Position numbers and translations under genes: made by a program. From CAZTAR01 sp043813895 (lineage in GTDB: Bacteria > Planctomycetota > Phycisphaerae > UBA1845 > UTPLA1): a stretch of 64,000 bases of DNA. Of this stretch, positions 1-9,534 are shown in pieces; within the stretch, counting starts at the first letter, position 1; every line of letters begins with the position of its first letter. The stretch lies in assembly GCA_043813895.1 (NCBI GenBank), contig JBDRKQ010000101.1, positions 62,001 to 126,000 of the forward strand, read 5' to 3'. Below the pieces are notes generated by a model. That model ran no database searches. It was not told the origin of the DNA and was given only the letters and a program-made list of their open reading frames with translations.

Positions 1-142
1 GAATCTCCTTGCCCAACCGGGCCGTAGAGACTCTCATAACACATGGATCAGGTTTCGGGGAGCAGGCCAGCGCCAGAGCTGGTGGTTTTTGCGGCCAGGA
101 GCGGCGTTTCCGAACGGCTGTTTTCCATTTTACAGCGGGCTG

Positions 143-259
143 GTAGGTCTTCGGACCCGCTCGCTTGCGCTCGGCGTTCGGATCGAGAACGCTGACCGCT
201 CACCGAGAGGGCCCTCACGTGTGGGTGCTGACCGCTCCCTGACGGTCGCGGCTCTGATC
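143..259. repeat. Partial family C and family A repeats downstream of mlaD
   Basis: 143-182 is a reverse-strand half of family C (GACCCGCTCGCTTGCGCTCG). 191-259 is a degraded reverse-strand family A element ending GACGGTCGCGGCTCTGA. The rest of 1-274 shows no gene. Confidence 0.65.
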
Positions 260-274
260 TGCGTCGCTGTCGCG

Positions 275-1312
275 TCAGCGCAGCTTGATCTGCAGTTGCC
301 CCCGCTTCCACATGTCCGCGATTTCGCGAACGTCGTCGAGTGCCTTGGTCAGGCGCTTGGCGGAAAGTACGAGTTCTTCGTAGAGACGGTTGTCCCTGAG
401 CAACAGACCGGCTGTCCCCTCGCCCTCATTCATCAGAGCAAGGCTCTGGTCCATACGCTTCAACACGACGGAGAGCTCGTCCGCATTCGCGCTGAGCTTG
501 CGCATCAGCGCGCTGGTGTCCTTCATCGTCTCGCTGCCGTTTCGGCTCAGTTCGGCGAGATTGTTCATCGCGACGATTCCCGAGTCGGACATCGTCTTCG
601 CGTTGGCGAGTATCGCATTGAAGTTGGCGACGTTGGTTTCGTCGCCGATGAGGGTGTTGAAGTTCCTCAGTGCCGTATCGAATCGCTGGATGACTGTATC
701 CAGATTGGCGGTTAGCTCTGCCAGGTCGACTTTCTCCACGTCACGGGGTTCGAGCAGCCGAGCGAGATGCGTCGCGACCGGCGTAAGGGCCCTGGCAAGA
801 TCTCGGAGGCTCTCCGTTGCTTCGGACAGGGTGTCCTGGATGCGGGGCGGCAACACCTGGTCCAGCACTTCGACCATGCGGCCCTTGATCTCGCCAGTGC
901 CATCGCGGGGCAATACCTCGGGATCAAACGTGCGATCGTCGATTTGCAGCCGAATCGCGGGCCGGCCGAAGCCCATGATGCTCGAAGCAACGACAATTCG
1001 CGATGATCTCGGAATGTCGTACTCCGCTTCGATCGCCAAGATGACGACGACGCCGTTCTCCGCGGACTCCTCTCCCGTCTTGGGGTCGCACCAGAACTCG
1101 ACCCGCTTGGTTTCGCCGACCCGCTTCCCGTAGAGCGTCACACCCTGTCCGGCTTCGACGCCGACCACGCCCCGTTCAAAGTGTACGCGGATTTCGTACG
1201 TCTTCGTAAACAGCGTTTGCCCGCCGCCGAAGATGAAGATCAGAAAGAGAAGCACCGCCACGCCCGTCAGCGTGAACAGCCCCACGATCGTGTTTTGACG
1301 CGTCGCTGCCAT
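275..1312 (-). CDS. mlaD: MlaD-type MCE-domain lipid-binding protein of an ABC transporter
   Basis: This is a 345-aa protein with one N-terminal membrane helix (about residues 8-28, rich in V/L/F and ending in FGGG) followed by a single MCE/MlaD domain (about 35-120, with the typical GVEAGQGVTLYGKRVG stretch) and a long helical region to the C-terminus. MlaD proteins are anchored in the inner membrane and carry phospholipid between the membranes. It is the last gene of mlaE-mlaF-mlaD on this strand, 8 bases after mlaF. The ATG at 1312 has a GAGGG ribosome site just upstream. The domain and context are seen; the substrate (phospholipid) is inferred from the family. Confidence 0.9.
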   Translation of the reverse strand: MAATRQNTIVGLFTLTGVAVLLFLIFIFGGGQTLFTKTYEIRVHFERGVVGVEAGQGVTLYGKRVGETKRVEFWCDPKTGEESAENGVVVILAIEAEYDIPRSSRIVVASSIMGFGRPAIRLQIDDRTFDPEVLPRDGTGEIKGRMVEVLDQVLPPRIQDTLSEATESLRDLARALTPVATHLARLLEPRDVEKVDLAELTANLDTVIQRFDTALRNFNTLIGDETNVANFNAILANAKTMSDSGIVAMNNLAELSRNGSETMKDTSALMRKLSANADELSVVLKRMDQSLALMNEGEGTAGLLLRDNRLYEELVLSAKRLTKALDDVREIADMWKRGQLQIKLR

Positions 1313-1320
1313 GTGTCCCT

Positions 1321-2124
1321 CTACGTTTCTGCTCCGGCATTTCGCTTCAGGACGGCCAGATCATCCGGACTGGCCTTGCCGTCCACGAACCGCCTGACCC
1401 GGGCATCGTTGCACGTCCGGAACCAGTCTGGCGCGCCGTCGGCGATGATCTTGCCCTCGTGCAACATCACAATCCGGTCGGCCACCTTGTAGGCGCTGGT
1501 CATGTCGTGCGTGACCACCACGCTGGTCACTTGGAGTTCCCGCTTGAGCTTGAGGATGAGTTCGTTAATCACGTCGGCCCGGACCGGGTCCAGGCCGGTG
1601 GTCGGCTCGTCGTAGAGGACGACTTCAGGGTCCAGTGCGATAGCCCGGGCGAGGGCGACCCGCTTCTTCTGGCCGCCCGACAGTTCGCCGGGCCGTCGCG
1701 ATTGCAGCCCGTCCAGCCCGACGAGCTTCAGCTTATCGGCCACAACCGCGTCGATCGCCTCCGGCGGCCTGTCGGCATGTTCTGCCAGCGGAAAACCGAT
1801 ATTCTCCGCGACCGTCATCGAGTCAAACAGGGCCCCCATCTGAAACAGCAACCCAAAACACCGACGCACCGGAACAAGCTCCCGCTCGCTGCGCGTATCG
1901 ATCCGCTTCGCGCGGAAATAGACCTCGCCGCTGTCGGGCCGCATGAGCACGACGATGTGCTTGAGCAGAACGCTCTTGCCCGTTCCCGACTCGCCGATGA
2001 CAACGGTTGTCTTGCCGCGCTCGAGCGCGAGGTCGACGCGGTCGAGCACAGTCAGGACGCCAAAGCGTTTGCTGACTTTGGAAAGCTCGATGATCGTGTT
2101 GTCTTGTGGTGGGGAGTCGTTCAC
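1321..2124 (-). CDS. mlaF: MlaF-type ABC transporter ATP-binding protein
   Basis: A 267-aa ATPase subunit. Walker A is GESGTGKS (about residues 43-50), the signature is LSGGQKKR, and Walker B ends in VVLYDEPTTGLDP. VVTHDM gives the switch histidine. It would power the MlaE permease and MlaD lipid carrier encoded on either side (9 and 8 base gaps), so the three form one transcription unit. The start is GTG at 2124; no strong ribosome site is visible, so translation may be coupled to mlaE. Confidence 0.92.
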   Translation of the reverse strand: MNDSPPQDNTIIELSKVSKRFGVLTVLDRVDLALERGKTTVVIGESGTGKSVLLKHIVVLMRPDSGEVYFRAKRIDTRSERELVPVRRCFGLLFQMGALFDSMTVAENIGFPLAEHADRPPEAIDAVVADKLKLVGLDGLQSRRPGELSGGQKKRVALARAIALDPEVVLYDEPTTGLDPVRADVINELILKLKRELQVTSVVVTHDMTSAYKVADRIVMLHEGKIIADGAPDWFRTCNDARVRRFVDGKASPDDLAVLKRNAGAET

Positions 2125-2133
2125 GATGACACG

Positions 2134-2964
2134 CTACAAAAACGATCGGAAGCCCCACAGGCCGACGCTGACGGCCTGGAGTATCACGGCCAGGATATAG
2201 TCCAGCATTAGAATCGCGATAAAAGACGCGACGAAGGCTTCCGTGCATGCTCGGCCGACACCTTCGGCGCCGGCGCGACAGTAGAAACCCTTGAAGCAAC
2301 TAATGAGCCCCAGTGCCGCCCCGAAGAAGAAGCTCTTGAGGACGCCGCTGAACAGGTCGAAGTTCTCCACGGCCTGTCGCGTGTAGTCCCAGTACGGCCC
2401 GCTGTCGACGCCGCCCTGAACCACCGAGACAAACCAACCGCCCAGTGAGCCGGTCAGGTCGGCGTACAGCGTGAGAAACGGTGTGAGCAGGAAGCAGGCC
2501 AGCACACGAGGCACGACGAGGTAGCGGATCGGATCAACGCCCATGCTCCGCAAGGCGTCGATCTGCTCGGTCACTTTCATCGTGCCGAGTTCCGCGGTGA
2601 GGGCGCCGCCGATGCGTCCCGCGAGCATGATGCCGGCAAGAACGGGACCCAGCTCCCGGACGACCGAGAGGTTGACCACCGCCCCCATCCGCTCTTCCAT
2701 GCCGACGGCCCGAAACTGCTCGATCGCCTGTACGGCGAGCACCATGCCGACGAATGCGCCCGTGATGAGGATGACGGGAAGCGAACGGTAGCCGACCTCG
2801 AGCAACTGGGGCATCAACAACCGCCAGTTCCGCCGTTGAAGAGCTCCCGCGATCGTCCAGGTAAGCGTCCGCCAGGCGAAGATCCAGAACTCGCCGAATC
2901 CGTCCACGGCCCGCCGGACGCCCACACCCGTACGAATTACCATTCCGCCCTGAAGGTCAGCCAC
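2134..2964 (-). CDS. mlaE: MlaE-type ABC transporter permease
   Basis: A 276-aa integral membrane protein of the MlaE permease family, with several hydrophobic segments and the family core around GIMLAGRIGGALTAELGTM (permease loop with conserved E). It forms the membrane pore of the lipid transporter with MlaF and MlaD. The start chosen is GTG at 2964 because TGGAGG lies 6 bases upstream; an earlier in-frame GTG at 2985 has no such site. It is the first gene of the mlaEFD unit. Upstream lies a repeat-filled spacer. Confidence 0.9.
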   Translation of the reverse strand: MADLQGGMVIRTGVGVRRAVDGFGEFWIFAWRTLTWTIAGALQRRNWRLLMPQLLEVGYRSLPVILITGAFVGMVLAVQAIEQFRAVGMEERMGAVVNLSVVRELGPVLAGIMLAGRIGGALTAELGTMKVTEQIDALRSMGVDPIRYLVVPRVLACFLLTPFLTLYADLTGSLGGWFVSVVQGGVDSGPYWDYTRQAVENFDLFSGVLKSFFFGAALGLISCFKGFYCRAGAEGVGRACTEAFVASFIAILMLDYILAVILQAVSVGLWGFRSFL

Positions 2965-3088
2965 AACATGCCTCCATCGAGACACCTTTGCCCACGGGGC
3001 TTTCTAACAACGCGACGCGCCACTGTCAATTTCTCGGATGGGATGACGCGCGGCGAAAGCGCGCCAGGGCAAGAGCCGCGCGCGTCAG

Positions 3089-3249
3089 AATCCGAGTCCC
3101 GAGCGCAAGCGAGCGGGTAGAATCCGAAGGACCCCGCGCTGGCGCTTGGGGCTCGGATCAGAGCCGCGCGCGTCAGCAAGCGGTTGGCGTTCCGCCGAGA
3201 GAGCCTCTCCATATGAGCGAAAACCGACTCCCTCACGGTCGCGGCTTTG
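3089..3249. repeat. Family C and family A repeats in tandem (mlaE-sigma spacer)
   Basis: The 308-base spacer 2965-3272 holds no gene. It holds a partial A-like tag (AGAGCCGCGCGCGTCAG, about 3072), a complete family C element (3089-3157, CCGAGTCCCGAGCGCAAGCG..GGCGCTTGGGGCTCGGA) and, overlapping its end, a family A element (3158-3249). Confidence 0.8.
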
Positions 3250-3272
3250 GTTCTTACGGTCGTGTGATTCGG

Positions 3273-4154
3273 TCAGCGGTATTCGGCGAGCGTCTTCTCG
3301 AGTTTTCTCAGCGCTTCGCCCTCGAGCTGGCGAACGCGTTCACGGGTGAGGCCGATCTTCGCACCGATGGCCTTCAGCGTCATCGGCTCTTCCTCGTCGC
3401 CGCCCAAGCCGTACCGCAGACGGAGAATGGTGGCCTCGCGATCGTCGAGCTCTTCCAGCATCTTCTGGATCATCTCGGATTCTGCTTCGTTAAAGACGGC
3501 CTCGTCCGGCGGCAGGGTCTTCTTGTCAGCCAGCAGGTCCGAGAGCGCGAGGCCGGACTCGTGCGTGTCCGACTGCGTGGGTGAGCTGAATGCCCGGACC
3601 GCACGCTTGATGATGCGAACTTTCCGCTCAGGCAGGTCCATTCGCTCGGCAATCTCTTGGAGCGAGGGCGCGCGGCCCGATTCCTCTTGAAGCTGGCTGT
3701 ATACCTTCTTCCACTGGCCGATCATCTCGACCATGTAGGCTGGGATATGAACGGGCTGGACCGCGTTGATCATCGCACGCTTGATCGCCTGCTTGATCCA
3801 CCAGCCGGCATACGTGCTGAATCGCGCGCCCATGTCCGGGTCGAACCCTTCGACCGCCCGCAGGAGACCGAGGTTGCCCTCCTCGATCAGGTCGGAGAGT
3901 GGCATGCCGCGACTGGCGAAGGACTTCGCGATTTTGACAACGAGTCGAAGGTTGGAGCGGATCATATGCTCGCGAGCCAGATTCGCTCGCTCCTCGGCCT
4001 CCTCCCTCTCGGCCAGGGTAATCTCACCGTGTTTGAATCGACTTGTGGCGTGGCTGCCTTGGGCGATCGCGCGCGCAAGTTCCTTCTCCTCCTCGGCCGT
4101 GAGGAGTGCGGATTCATTGATCTGCTTGAGATACTGTTGTAGGCCGGGCTCCAC
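3273..4154 (-). CDS. RNA polymerase sigma factor, RpoD/SigA (sigma-70) family
   Basis: A 293-aa sigma factor containing region 1.2 (LQQYLKQINESALLTAEEE), region 2 (AREHMIRSNLRLVVKIAK, DLIEEGNLGLLRAVEGFDP, FSTYAGWWIKQAIKRAM), region 3 and region 4 (MTLKAIGAKIGLTRERVRQLE, the helix-turn-helix for the -35 box). It lacks the long N-terminal region 1.1 of classical RpoD, so it may be the housekeeping factor in short form or a group 2 factor. The start is uncertain: GTG at 4154 begins directly before region 1.2, while an in-frame GTG at 4205 adds a basic, non-conserved stretch. Confidence 0.9.
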   Translation of the reverse strand: MEPGLQQYLKQINESALLTAEEEKELARAIAQGSHATSRFKHGEITLAEREEAEERANLAREHMIRSNLRLVVKIAKSFASRGMPLSDLIEEGNLGLLRAVEGFDPDMGARFSTYAGWWIKQAIKRAMINAVQPVHIPAYMVEMIGQWKKVYSQLQEESGRAPSLQEIAERMDLPERKVRIIKRAVRAFSSPTQSDTHESGLALSDLLADKKTLPPDEAVFNEAESEMIQKMLEELDDREATILRLRYGLGGDEEEPMTLKAIGAKIGLTRERVRQLEGEALRKLEKTLAEYR

Positions 4155-4330
4155 TGCGATGGCTTGGACCCTCCCTGATGACGCGCTTGCTCGCCGCCAG
4201 CGCACACCGAAAGCGCGAACTTACACATGATCGGTCCGGCGGCATGGCGGGTTGCCTGAAAACCCACGTTCGCGATCCCGGCTACCGGGTCAGGACCGCA
4301 ACTGCTACCCGCGTCACGATCATCGACATT

Positions 4331-6277
4331 CTAGGACGTAGGGGTGTCTGTGTCTGCCTTCTCTGATGGTTCCGACTCGGCGGCGTCCTCGGACGGCTCC
4401 TCGGCCGTCTCTTCGGCAGTGGCGACTGGCTCCTCCTGAGCTTCGGGCTTCTCGGTCTGATCGTCCTGTTCGCTCGCGGTCTCCGTCTCGGTCGCCGTGG
4501 GATCGTTCAGCAAGGCGGTTGGATTGATGATGTCCGTCGTCTCCTCGCCCGCACTACCGTGCAGCCCGCCACGACGCATCTTGGGACCGCCTCCCTTGGC
4601 GTCGCCGGAGTCATCCCGAGCCCCGTCAGCCGCCCAGTCCGCTCGCTTCTTCGAAAGACCGATTTTCCGCTCTGCCGTGTCCACACGCAGGATCTTGACT
4701 TCGATCTCCTCGCCGAGCTCGACTTCCTCGTGCGGATCGTCCACCCGGCGGTCCGTCAACTCCGAAACGTGCAACAGGCCCTCGAGATCCTGCTCCAACT
4801 CGATGAAGACGCCGAAGTTGGTGATCTTGGTGACCTTGCCCTGGACGATCATGCCTGGGATGTACCGGTCCGGCACGGCACGCAGCCACGGATCCTCCGT
4901 CAACTGCTTTAGACCCAAGGCGATGCGCTGCTTTTCCTGGTCCACCGTCAGAACAACGCACTTGATGTTGTCGCTCTTCTTGATCATCTCGGAAGGATGG
5001 CTGACCTTCTTGGTCCAGCTCATATCCGAAACGTGCAGAAGGCCGTCGATCCCATCCTCGATCTCGACGAAGGCCCCGTAATTGGTCAGGTTCCGCACCT
5101 GCCCCGCCACCACGGTGTTCGGCGGGTACTTCTCCACGACTCGAGTCCACGGATTCGTCTCGGTCTGCTTGATGCCGAGCGAGATCTCCTGCTTGCCCTT
5201 GTTGATCTCCAGCACGACCACCTCGACCTCGTCGCCGACGTTGAGTATCTCGGAAGGATGCGTGATGCGTCGCGTCCAGGACATCTCCGAGATGTGAACC
5301 AGGCCCTCGATACCACCATCGAGCTTCACGAATGCCCCGTAATTCGTGATGTTGACGACCTCTCCCTTGATACGGGAGCCGATGGGGAATCGGCCCTCGA
5401 CCTCGTCCCACGGGTTGATCTGGGTTTGCTTGAGACCCAGCGCAATCTTCTCCTTGTCCTTGTCGATCGCCAGAATCTTGATTTTGACCCTCTCGTCGAT
5501 TCTAACGACCTCGCTGGGATGGTTGACGCGATCCCAACTCATGTCGGTGATGTGCAGCAAACCGTCGATCCCGCCCAGGTCGATGAATGCGCCGAAGTCC
5601 GCGATATTCTTGACCACGCCTTCGCGGATCTGGCCGACCTCGATTTCCGACATGAGATTGGCCTTCGATTCCGCACGCTCGGTTTCGATCAGCCTCCGCC
5701 GCGAGATCACGATGTTTCTGCGTTCCACGTCGATTTTCAGAACGATGGCTTCGATTGTCCGACCGATATACTCGCTCACGTCCCCCGGGCGACGTGTATC
5801 TACCTGGCTGGCAGGCAGGAAGACCGGCACGCCAATGTCCACCAGGAGGCCGCCCTTGATCTTCCTCATGCACTTGCCGCTGACTTTCTCGCCCTCTTTG
5901 CACTTGGACAGGATGCGCTCCCAACCACGAATGCGATCGGCCTTGCGCTTGGAGAGAAGGATGGTGCCTGTGTCTGATTCGATCTGTTCAAGAAGCACCT
6001 CGATCGGATCGCCCGCCTTGACTTCGCTGAGGTCTTCCCATTCGTAGGCCGGCACATAACCTTCACTCTTGAGTCCGACATCGACGACGACTTCGTTTCC
6101 GCTGATGCCGATGATGCGCCCATTCAGGATGGTGTTCGCCTTGCACTCGGCGATCGAGTCGCTGATCGCCTTGTCCAGCGTTTCGGCGCCGTCCACCTCT
6201 CCGAAGGCGGCCTGCAATTGCGCGTCAATCTCCTCGTCCGTCACGTCGATCTGGGACAGTAATTCGTTCTGATTCAT
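4331..6277 (-). CDS. rpsA: 30S ribosomal protein S1
   Basis: A 648-aa protein with six consecutive S1 RNA-binding domains between about residues 60 and 560, separated by the typical NPW linkers (QINPWDEV, ETNPWTRV, EDPWLRAV). It ends in an acidic tail of about 80 residues rich in E, D, T and A. S1 holds mRNA on the 30S subunit during initiation; this six-domain size matches the classical S1 rather than the short forms of Firmicutes. The start at 6277 gives MNQNELLSQIDV; an upstream in-frame codon at 6328 adds an unlikely extension. A good promoter candidate lies about 200 bases upstream. Confidence 0.95.
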   Translation of the reverse strand: MNQNELLSQIDVTDEEIDAQLQAAFGEVDGAETLDKAISDSIAECKANTILNGRIIGISGNEVVVDVGLKSEGYVPAYEWEDLSEVKAGDPIEVLLEQIESDTGTILLSKRKADRIRGWERILSKCKEGEKVSGKCMRKIKGGLLVDIGVPVFLPASQVDTRRPGDVSEYIGRTIEAIVLKIDVERRNIVISRRRLIETERAESKANLMSEIEVGQIREGVVKNIADFGAFIDLGGIDGLLHITDMSWDRVNHPSEVVRIDERVKIKILAIDKDKEKIALGLKQTQINPWDEVEGRFPIGSRIKGEVVNITNYGAFVKLDGGIEGLVHISEMSWTRRITHPSEILNVGDEVEVVVLEINKGKQEISLGIKQTETNPWTRVVEKYPPNTVVAGQVRNLTNYGAFVEIEDGIDGLLHVSDMSWTKKVSHPSEMIKKSDNIKCVVLTVDQEKQRIALGLKQLTEDPWLRAVPDRYIPGMIVQGKVTKITNFGVFIELEQDLEGLLHVSELTDRRVDDPHEEVELGEEIEVKILRVDTAERKIGLSKKRADWAADGARDDSGDAKGGGPKMRRGGLHGSAGEETTDIINPTALLNDPTATETETASEQDDQTEKPEAQEEPVATAEETAEEPSEDAAESEPSEKADTDTPTS

Positions 6278-6472
6278 CAACAGTGTCCAATCCCTCGACC
6301 CCCGGCCAAAGCCGAAAGTCACTAACAATTGTTTCCGGACAGTCAGCGCGCACTGCGCACACTATCCGGCGATGCCGCTCAATCCCAAACGTCCGGCATC
6401 CGGGTGCCTTGCCGCCACACCTTGTCGGCGGAACGTCCGACCGAATGTGTTCTGGATGTGGCGCAAACCGCT

Positions 6473-6501
6473 ATGATACCCTCGGAGTATCGGTCAGGCA
6501 A
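6473..6501 (-). promoter_or_regulatory. Candidate sigma-70 promoter upstream of rpsA
   Basis: Read on the minus strand, TTGCCT (6501-6496) and TATCAT (6478-6473) are separated by exactly 17 bases. The next gene downstream on that strand is rpsA, giving a leader of roughly 190 bases, long enough for autoregulation by S1. Pattern match only. Confidence 0.4.
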
Positions 6502-6574
6502 ACGCACCGCGTGTAAAAAGGCTGTTTCGGCATGCACGTTATAGGACGGAATCGAAGCCGGCCGGCCTGACGGC

Positions 6575-7390
6575 TCACACCTTGCCGACGGGAGAGGTCG
6601 CGGCACCGGGTGGGACAGGGGGCGGCGGGATTGGCTGGCCGCCTCCGGGCCGATGGAGCACGACATCCGGCCTGGCCGACGCGCCACCCGAGAGGATCAT
6701 GGACAGCGCCTCCTCCTTCGTCCAATCGACCTGGGTGATCTTGTTCATGGGCACGATCAACATGTACCCGCTCGTTGGGTTCGGTGTGGTCGGCACGTAC
6801 ACCGTGGCCATTCGCTCCTTCGTAGCCCGATCCGTCACGATGTTCGTCATGAAGGCGATCGCCTTCATGTTCTCGTGCGGGAAATCGATCAGGACCACCT
6901 GTTGGTCCCCGTCTTTGTTGTCGGCGCCAGAGAGAGACTGCACCATCCGCTTGATCGCCGAATAGATGGTTGCGACCAGCGGGATTTGCTCGACGAGCCC
7001 CTCGAAGAAATCGAGGATTCGTCGGCCGACGACGTTCGTACCAAGCCAGCCCAGCAGGTACAGCATCAGCACGGTCAGGACGACCGCGACGGTTTTCTCC
7101 GTCCATTCCGCATTCTCGGGGTCGATCCATTTGGGCTCGCCTTCGAGCTTAAACGCCCAGTGGCTGGCCCGGGACGCCCAGTAAACAAGCCACACGCCGA
7201 CCTCAAGCGCCCCGTTGTAGACGAACCTGATGAGCAGGCCCGTCACAACCAGAGGAATGATGATGAGCACGCCGGCGACGAGCCGCCCGCGCAGCGACCT
7301 CGGGGCGACGGACGCGGGCCGTTTGGATTTGTCCGGCGTCCCCTCGGGGGTGCCGTCTGCTTCTTCTGGCTTGCTTCGGTTTCTCGTCAT
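6575..7390 (-). CDS. DUF502 family membrane protein
   Basis: A 271-aa protein with a basic/acidic cytoplasmic N-terminus (about 1-35), a first membrane helix (about 38-60, LVAGVLIIIPLVVTGLLI) and a second (about 100-120, VAVVLTVLMLYLLGWL). The soluble part carries the DUF502 signature around VEQIPLVATIYSAIKRMVQ and VYVPTTPNPTSGYMLIV. The C-terminus is Pro/Gly-rich. DUF502 proteins are widespread integral membrane proteins with no assigned role. It lies alone between rpsA and a divergent gene. Confidence 0.85.
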   Translation of the reverse strand: MTRNRSKPEEADGTPEGTPDKSKRPASVAPRSLRGRLVAGVLIIIPLVVTGLLIRFVYNGALEVGVWLVYWASRASHWAFKLEGEPKWIDPENAEWTEKTVAVVLTVLMLYLLGWLGTNVVGRRILDFFEGLVEQIPLVATIYSAIKRMVQSLSGADNKDGDQQVVLIDFPHENMKAIAFMTNIVTDRATKERMATVYVPTTPNPTSGYMLIVPMNKITQVDWTKEEALSMILSGGASARPDVVLHRPGGGQPIPPPPVPPGAATSPVGKV

Positions 7391-7503
7391 CCTGAGGCAG
7401 TGCCTTTCTTCGCGTCCGGGAGAGTATATCGCCTGTCGCCGCCGTGGAAAGCTGACATAGATTCGACGGATGCCCTGTCTGTACGCGAACCAGGCCGTCC
7501 GGT

Positions 7504-7532
7504 TTGCACCCCGAACACAGGAGGCCTAGAAT
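7504..7532 (+). promoter_or_regulatory. Candidate sigma-70 promoter for the coiled-coil zinc-hairpin gene
   Basis: TTGCAC (7504-7509) and TAGAAT (7527-7532) are separated by 17 bases, 82 bases before the ATG at 7615. Both hexamers are close to consensus. Pattern match only. Confidence 0.4.
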
Positions 7533-7614
7533 CCGTTAGAATCTACCGGCAGGCAGCTTGCCGGATGCACTCCACCACGGTCGCTGCGCGGCCTCTTTTC
7601 CGCGAGGTTCGGCC

Positions 7615-9534
7615 ATGAGCAACATCGATCGCCAAATCAGACAGGCCCAGCGTCGTCTCTGGCTCAACCGGTGGCTCCGGCAATGGGGCTGGACGATCCT
7701 GTTCGCCTCGGTCGCCTGGACCCTGCTGTGGATCGCGAACCAACTCTTCGCCCTCAAGCTGCCGATGGGTTGGGCGGCACTTACGGGCTTTGGCGTCAGC
7801 GTCGCCGTCTCGGTCTTCTGGCTGATCGCCACCCGTGAACCTGTCATGGCTGCCGCGGTCGCTTTGGACGAGGCAGCGGGGCTCCGCGAGCGGCTCTCCA
7901 CGGGCCTTCACGCTCATACCCAGACCAGCGATCCGTTCGCCAGGGCCGTGGTAGCCGATGCCGAATCGCGGGTCGCGGGCCTGTCGGCCAAGAAGTTTCT
8001 CCCCGTGCGATGGACGGGCTCACTCTCGCTCAGTTCGATGATGTTGGCTGTTGCCCTGTTGTCGCTGCTCCTGCCGGAGTTCGACATCCTCAACAGCAAG
8101 AAAGCCGCGGCCGGCCAGCCCCAGCAGGCGCAGCGCTTGCAGGCCGCCCGGGCCGTCTTGAAGAAGCCTGTCTCGGTGCTCGAGAAAATCACAGAACGCA
8201 ACCCCGATCTGGGGATGGAAAAGGACATCGACTCGCTCAAGAACCTCCTGCAGCACAGACCGGACGTCGATCCGGACGCGCTGCGGCGCCAGACAGTCAA
8301 GAACCTGGACAATTTGCAGGACGCGCTGAAGAAGAAAGCCGAGTCCGATCGGTACAAGGCCTTAAACGAAACGAAGAAACGCCTCAAGCAACTCGGCAAG
8401 CCACAGGATCCCAAGAGCGAACTCGGCAAGCTGATCGAGAACCTCTCTGCGGGCGACTTCGATCAGGCACAACAGTCCATCAAGGCGCTTCAGGAGAAGC
8501 TGGCAAAACGCGCCAAGGGGGGCGGCAAGGACGCCGCGAAGCTGAAGGAGCTCCAGAAGCAACTCAATGACCTGGCCAAGCAGTTGGAGCAGGCGGCAGA
8601 GGACAAACAGAGCCAGCGCGAACTCCAGAACGCCGGTCTGAAAGAGGCGGACGCCAAACGACTCCTCAGCAACCTCTCCAAGAAAGATCCCAAGCAAGTC
8701 GAGAAGGCAATCAAGGACCTGACCGAACGTCTCAAAGAAAAAGGGATGTCCGAAGAGCAGATCAAGGAGATGATCGAGAAGATCAAGCAGCGCCAGAAGG
8801 CGTGCAGCAATTGCCAGAAAATGGGCAACAAGATGTCTGGCGCCGCCAAGGAGTGTGAGAAGGGCAATCTGGGGTCCGCTTCCTCGCAGCTTGGCGAGGC
8901 CGGCGAGATGCTCGACGAACTCGAACAAATGGAGTCGGCTCTCAACGACGTCGAGGCCCAATTGGCGGAACTCAACGACAGTTGGGAAGACATGAGCGAT
9001 CTCGGGAACCAGCAGCAGGAACCATGCCAGCACTGCCAGGGGACCGGCTTCCTGGAGGACGGCTCGCCCTGCCCGCACTGCAACGGGACCGGCAATGCCG
9101 GCAGCAGTGGCGGACGCGGTTCAGGCAATCGGGCGCGAGACGACAGCGCTTTAACCGACACCGTGAACGCCAAGGCCAAGGTCAAGCAGGGACGAGGCGG
9201 CAGCATCGTCGGCCAGCAATTCGTCAAGGGCCAACCGATCAAGGGCCAGTCGTTGGTCGAGTTGGGTGAAGCCGCCGCGGCGGCGGAACTCGATGCTTCC
9301 GACGCCCTGAACAAGGATCGGGTCCCCCGGCGATATCGCAGCGGAGTCAAGAAGTACTTTGACCGACTTGGCGACCGGTTCAAGAAAACCGGTGGCGAAG
9401 GAACGGAGGATGTCGGGGATTCCGGCAAGGACGCGAACGATGCCAAAGAGGCTGGCAAAGACGAGGGCGATGCCAAGGAATCCACCGAGGGCGATGAAAA
9501 AGCGGACGCCGACGAGGCTGGGGAAGGCAATTGA
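7615..9534 (+). CDS. Membrane-anchored coiled-coil protein with DnaJ-like CxxCxGxG zinc hairpins
   Basis: A 639-aa protein of unrecognised family. Two hydrophobic segments lie near the N-terminus (about residues 25-42 and 50-68) and a third near 140-155. Residues about 170-390 are strongly charged and heptad-like (many K, E, Q, L), indicating long coiled coils. Then come CSNC (from residue 397) and two CxxCxGxG motifs (CQHCQGTG from 471, CPHCNGTG shortly after), as in the DnaJ zinc domain. A Gly-rich linker and a C-terminus rich in K, D, E and A follow. I start at the ATG at 7615, before MSNIDRQIRQAQRR. No J-domain is present. A role in protein folding or membrane organisation would be speculation. 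Confidence 0.75.
   Translation: MSNIDRQIRQAQRRLWLNRWLRQWGWTILFASVAWTLLWIANQLFALKLPMGWAALTGFGVSVAVSVFWLIATREPVMAAAVALDEAAGLRERLSTGLHAHTQTSDPFARAVVADAESRVAGLSAKKFLPVRWTGSLSLSSMMLAVALLSLLLPEFDILNSKKAAAGQPQQAQRLQAARAVLKKPVSVLEKITERNPDLGMEKDIDSLKNLLQHRPDVDPDALRRQTVKNLDNLQDALKKKAESDRYKALNETKKRLKQLGKPQDPKSELGKLIENLSAGDFDQAQQSIKALQEKLAKRAKGGGKDAAKLKELQKQLNDLAKQLEQAAEDKQSQRELQNAGLKEADAKRLLSNLSKKDPKQVEKAIKDLTERLKEKGMSEEQIKEMIEKIKQRQKACSNCQKMGNKMSGAAKECEKGNLGSASSQLGEAGEMLDELEQMESALNDVEAQLAELNDSWEDMSDLGNQQQEPCQHCQGTGFLEDGSPCPHCNGTGNAGSSGGRGSGNRARDDSALTDTVNAKAKVKQGRGGSIVGQQFVKGQPIKGQSLVELGEAAAAAELDASDALNKDRVPRRYRSGVKKYFDRLGDRFKKTGGEGTEDVGDSGKDANDAKEAGKDEGDAKESTEGDEKADADEAGEGN

Noticed and set aside
48..311. 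Short minus-strand frame at the window start
   Set aside because: It is made of family A and C repeat sequence and overlaps the mlaD end; no start signal or motif.
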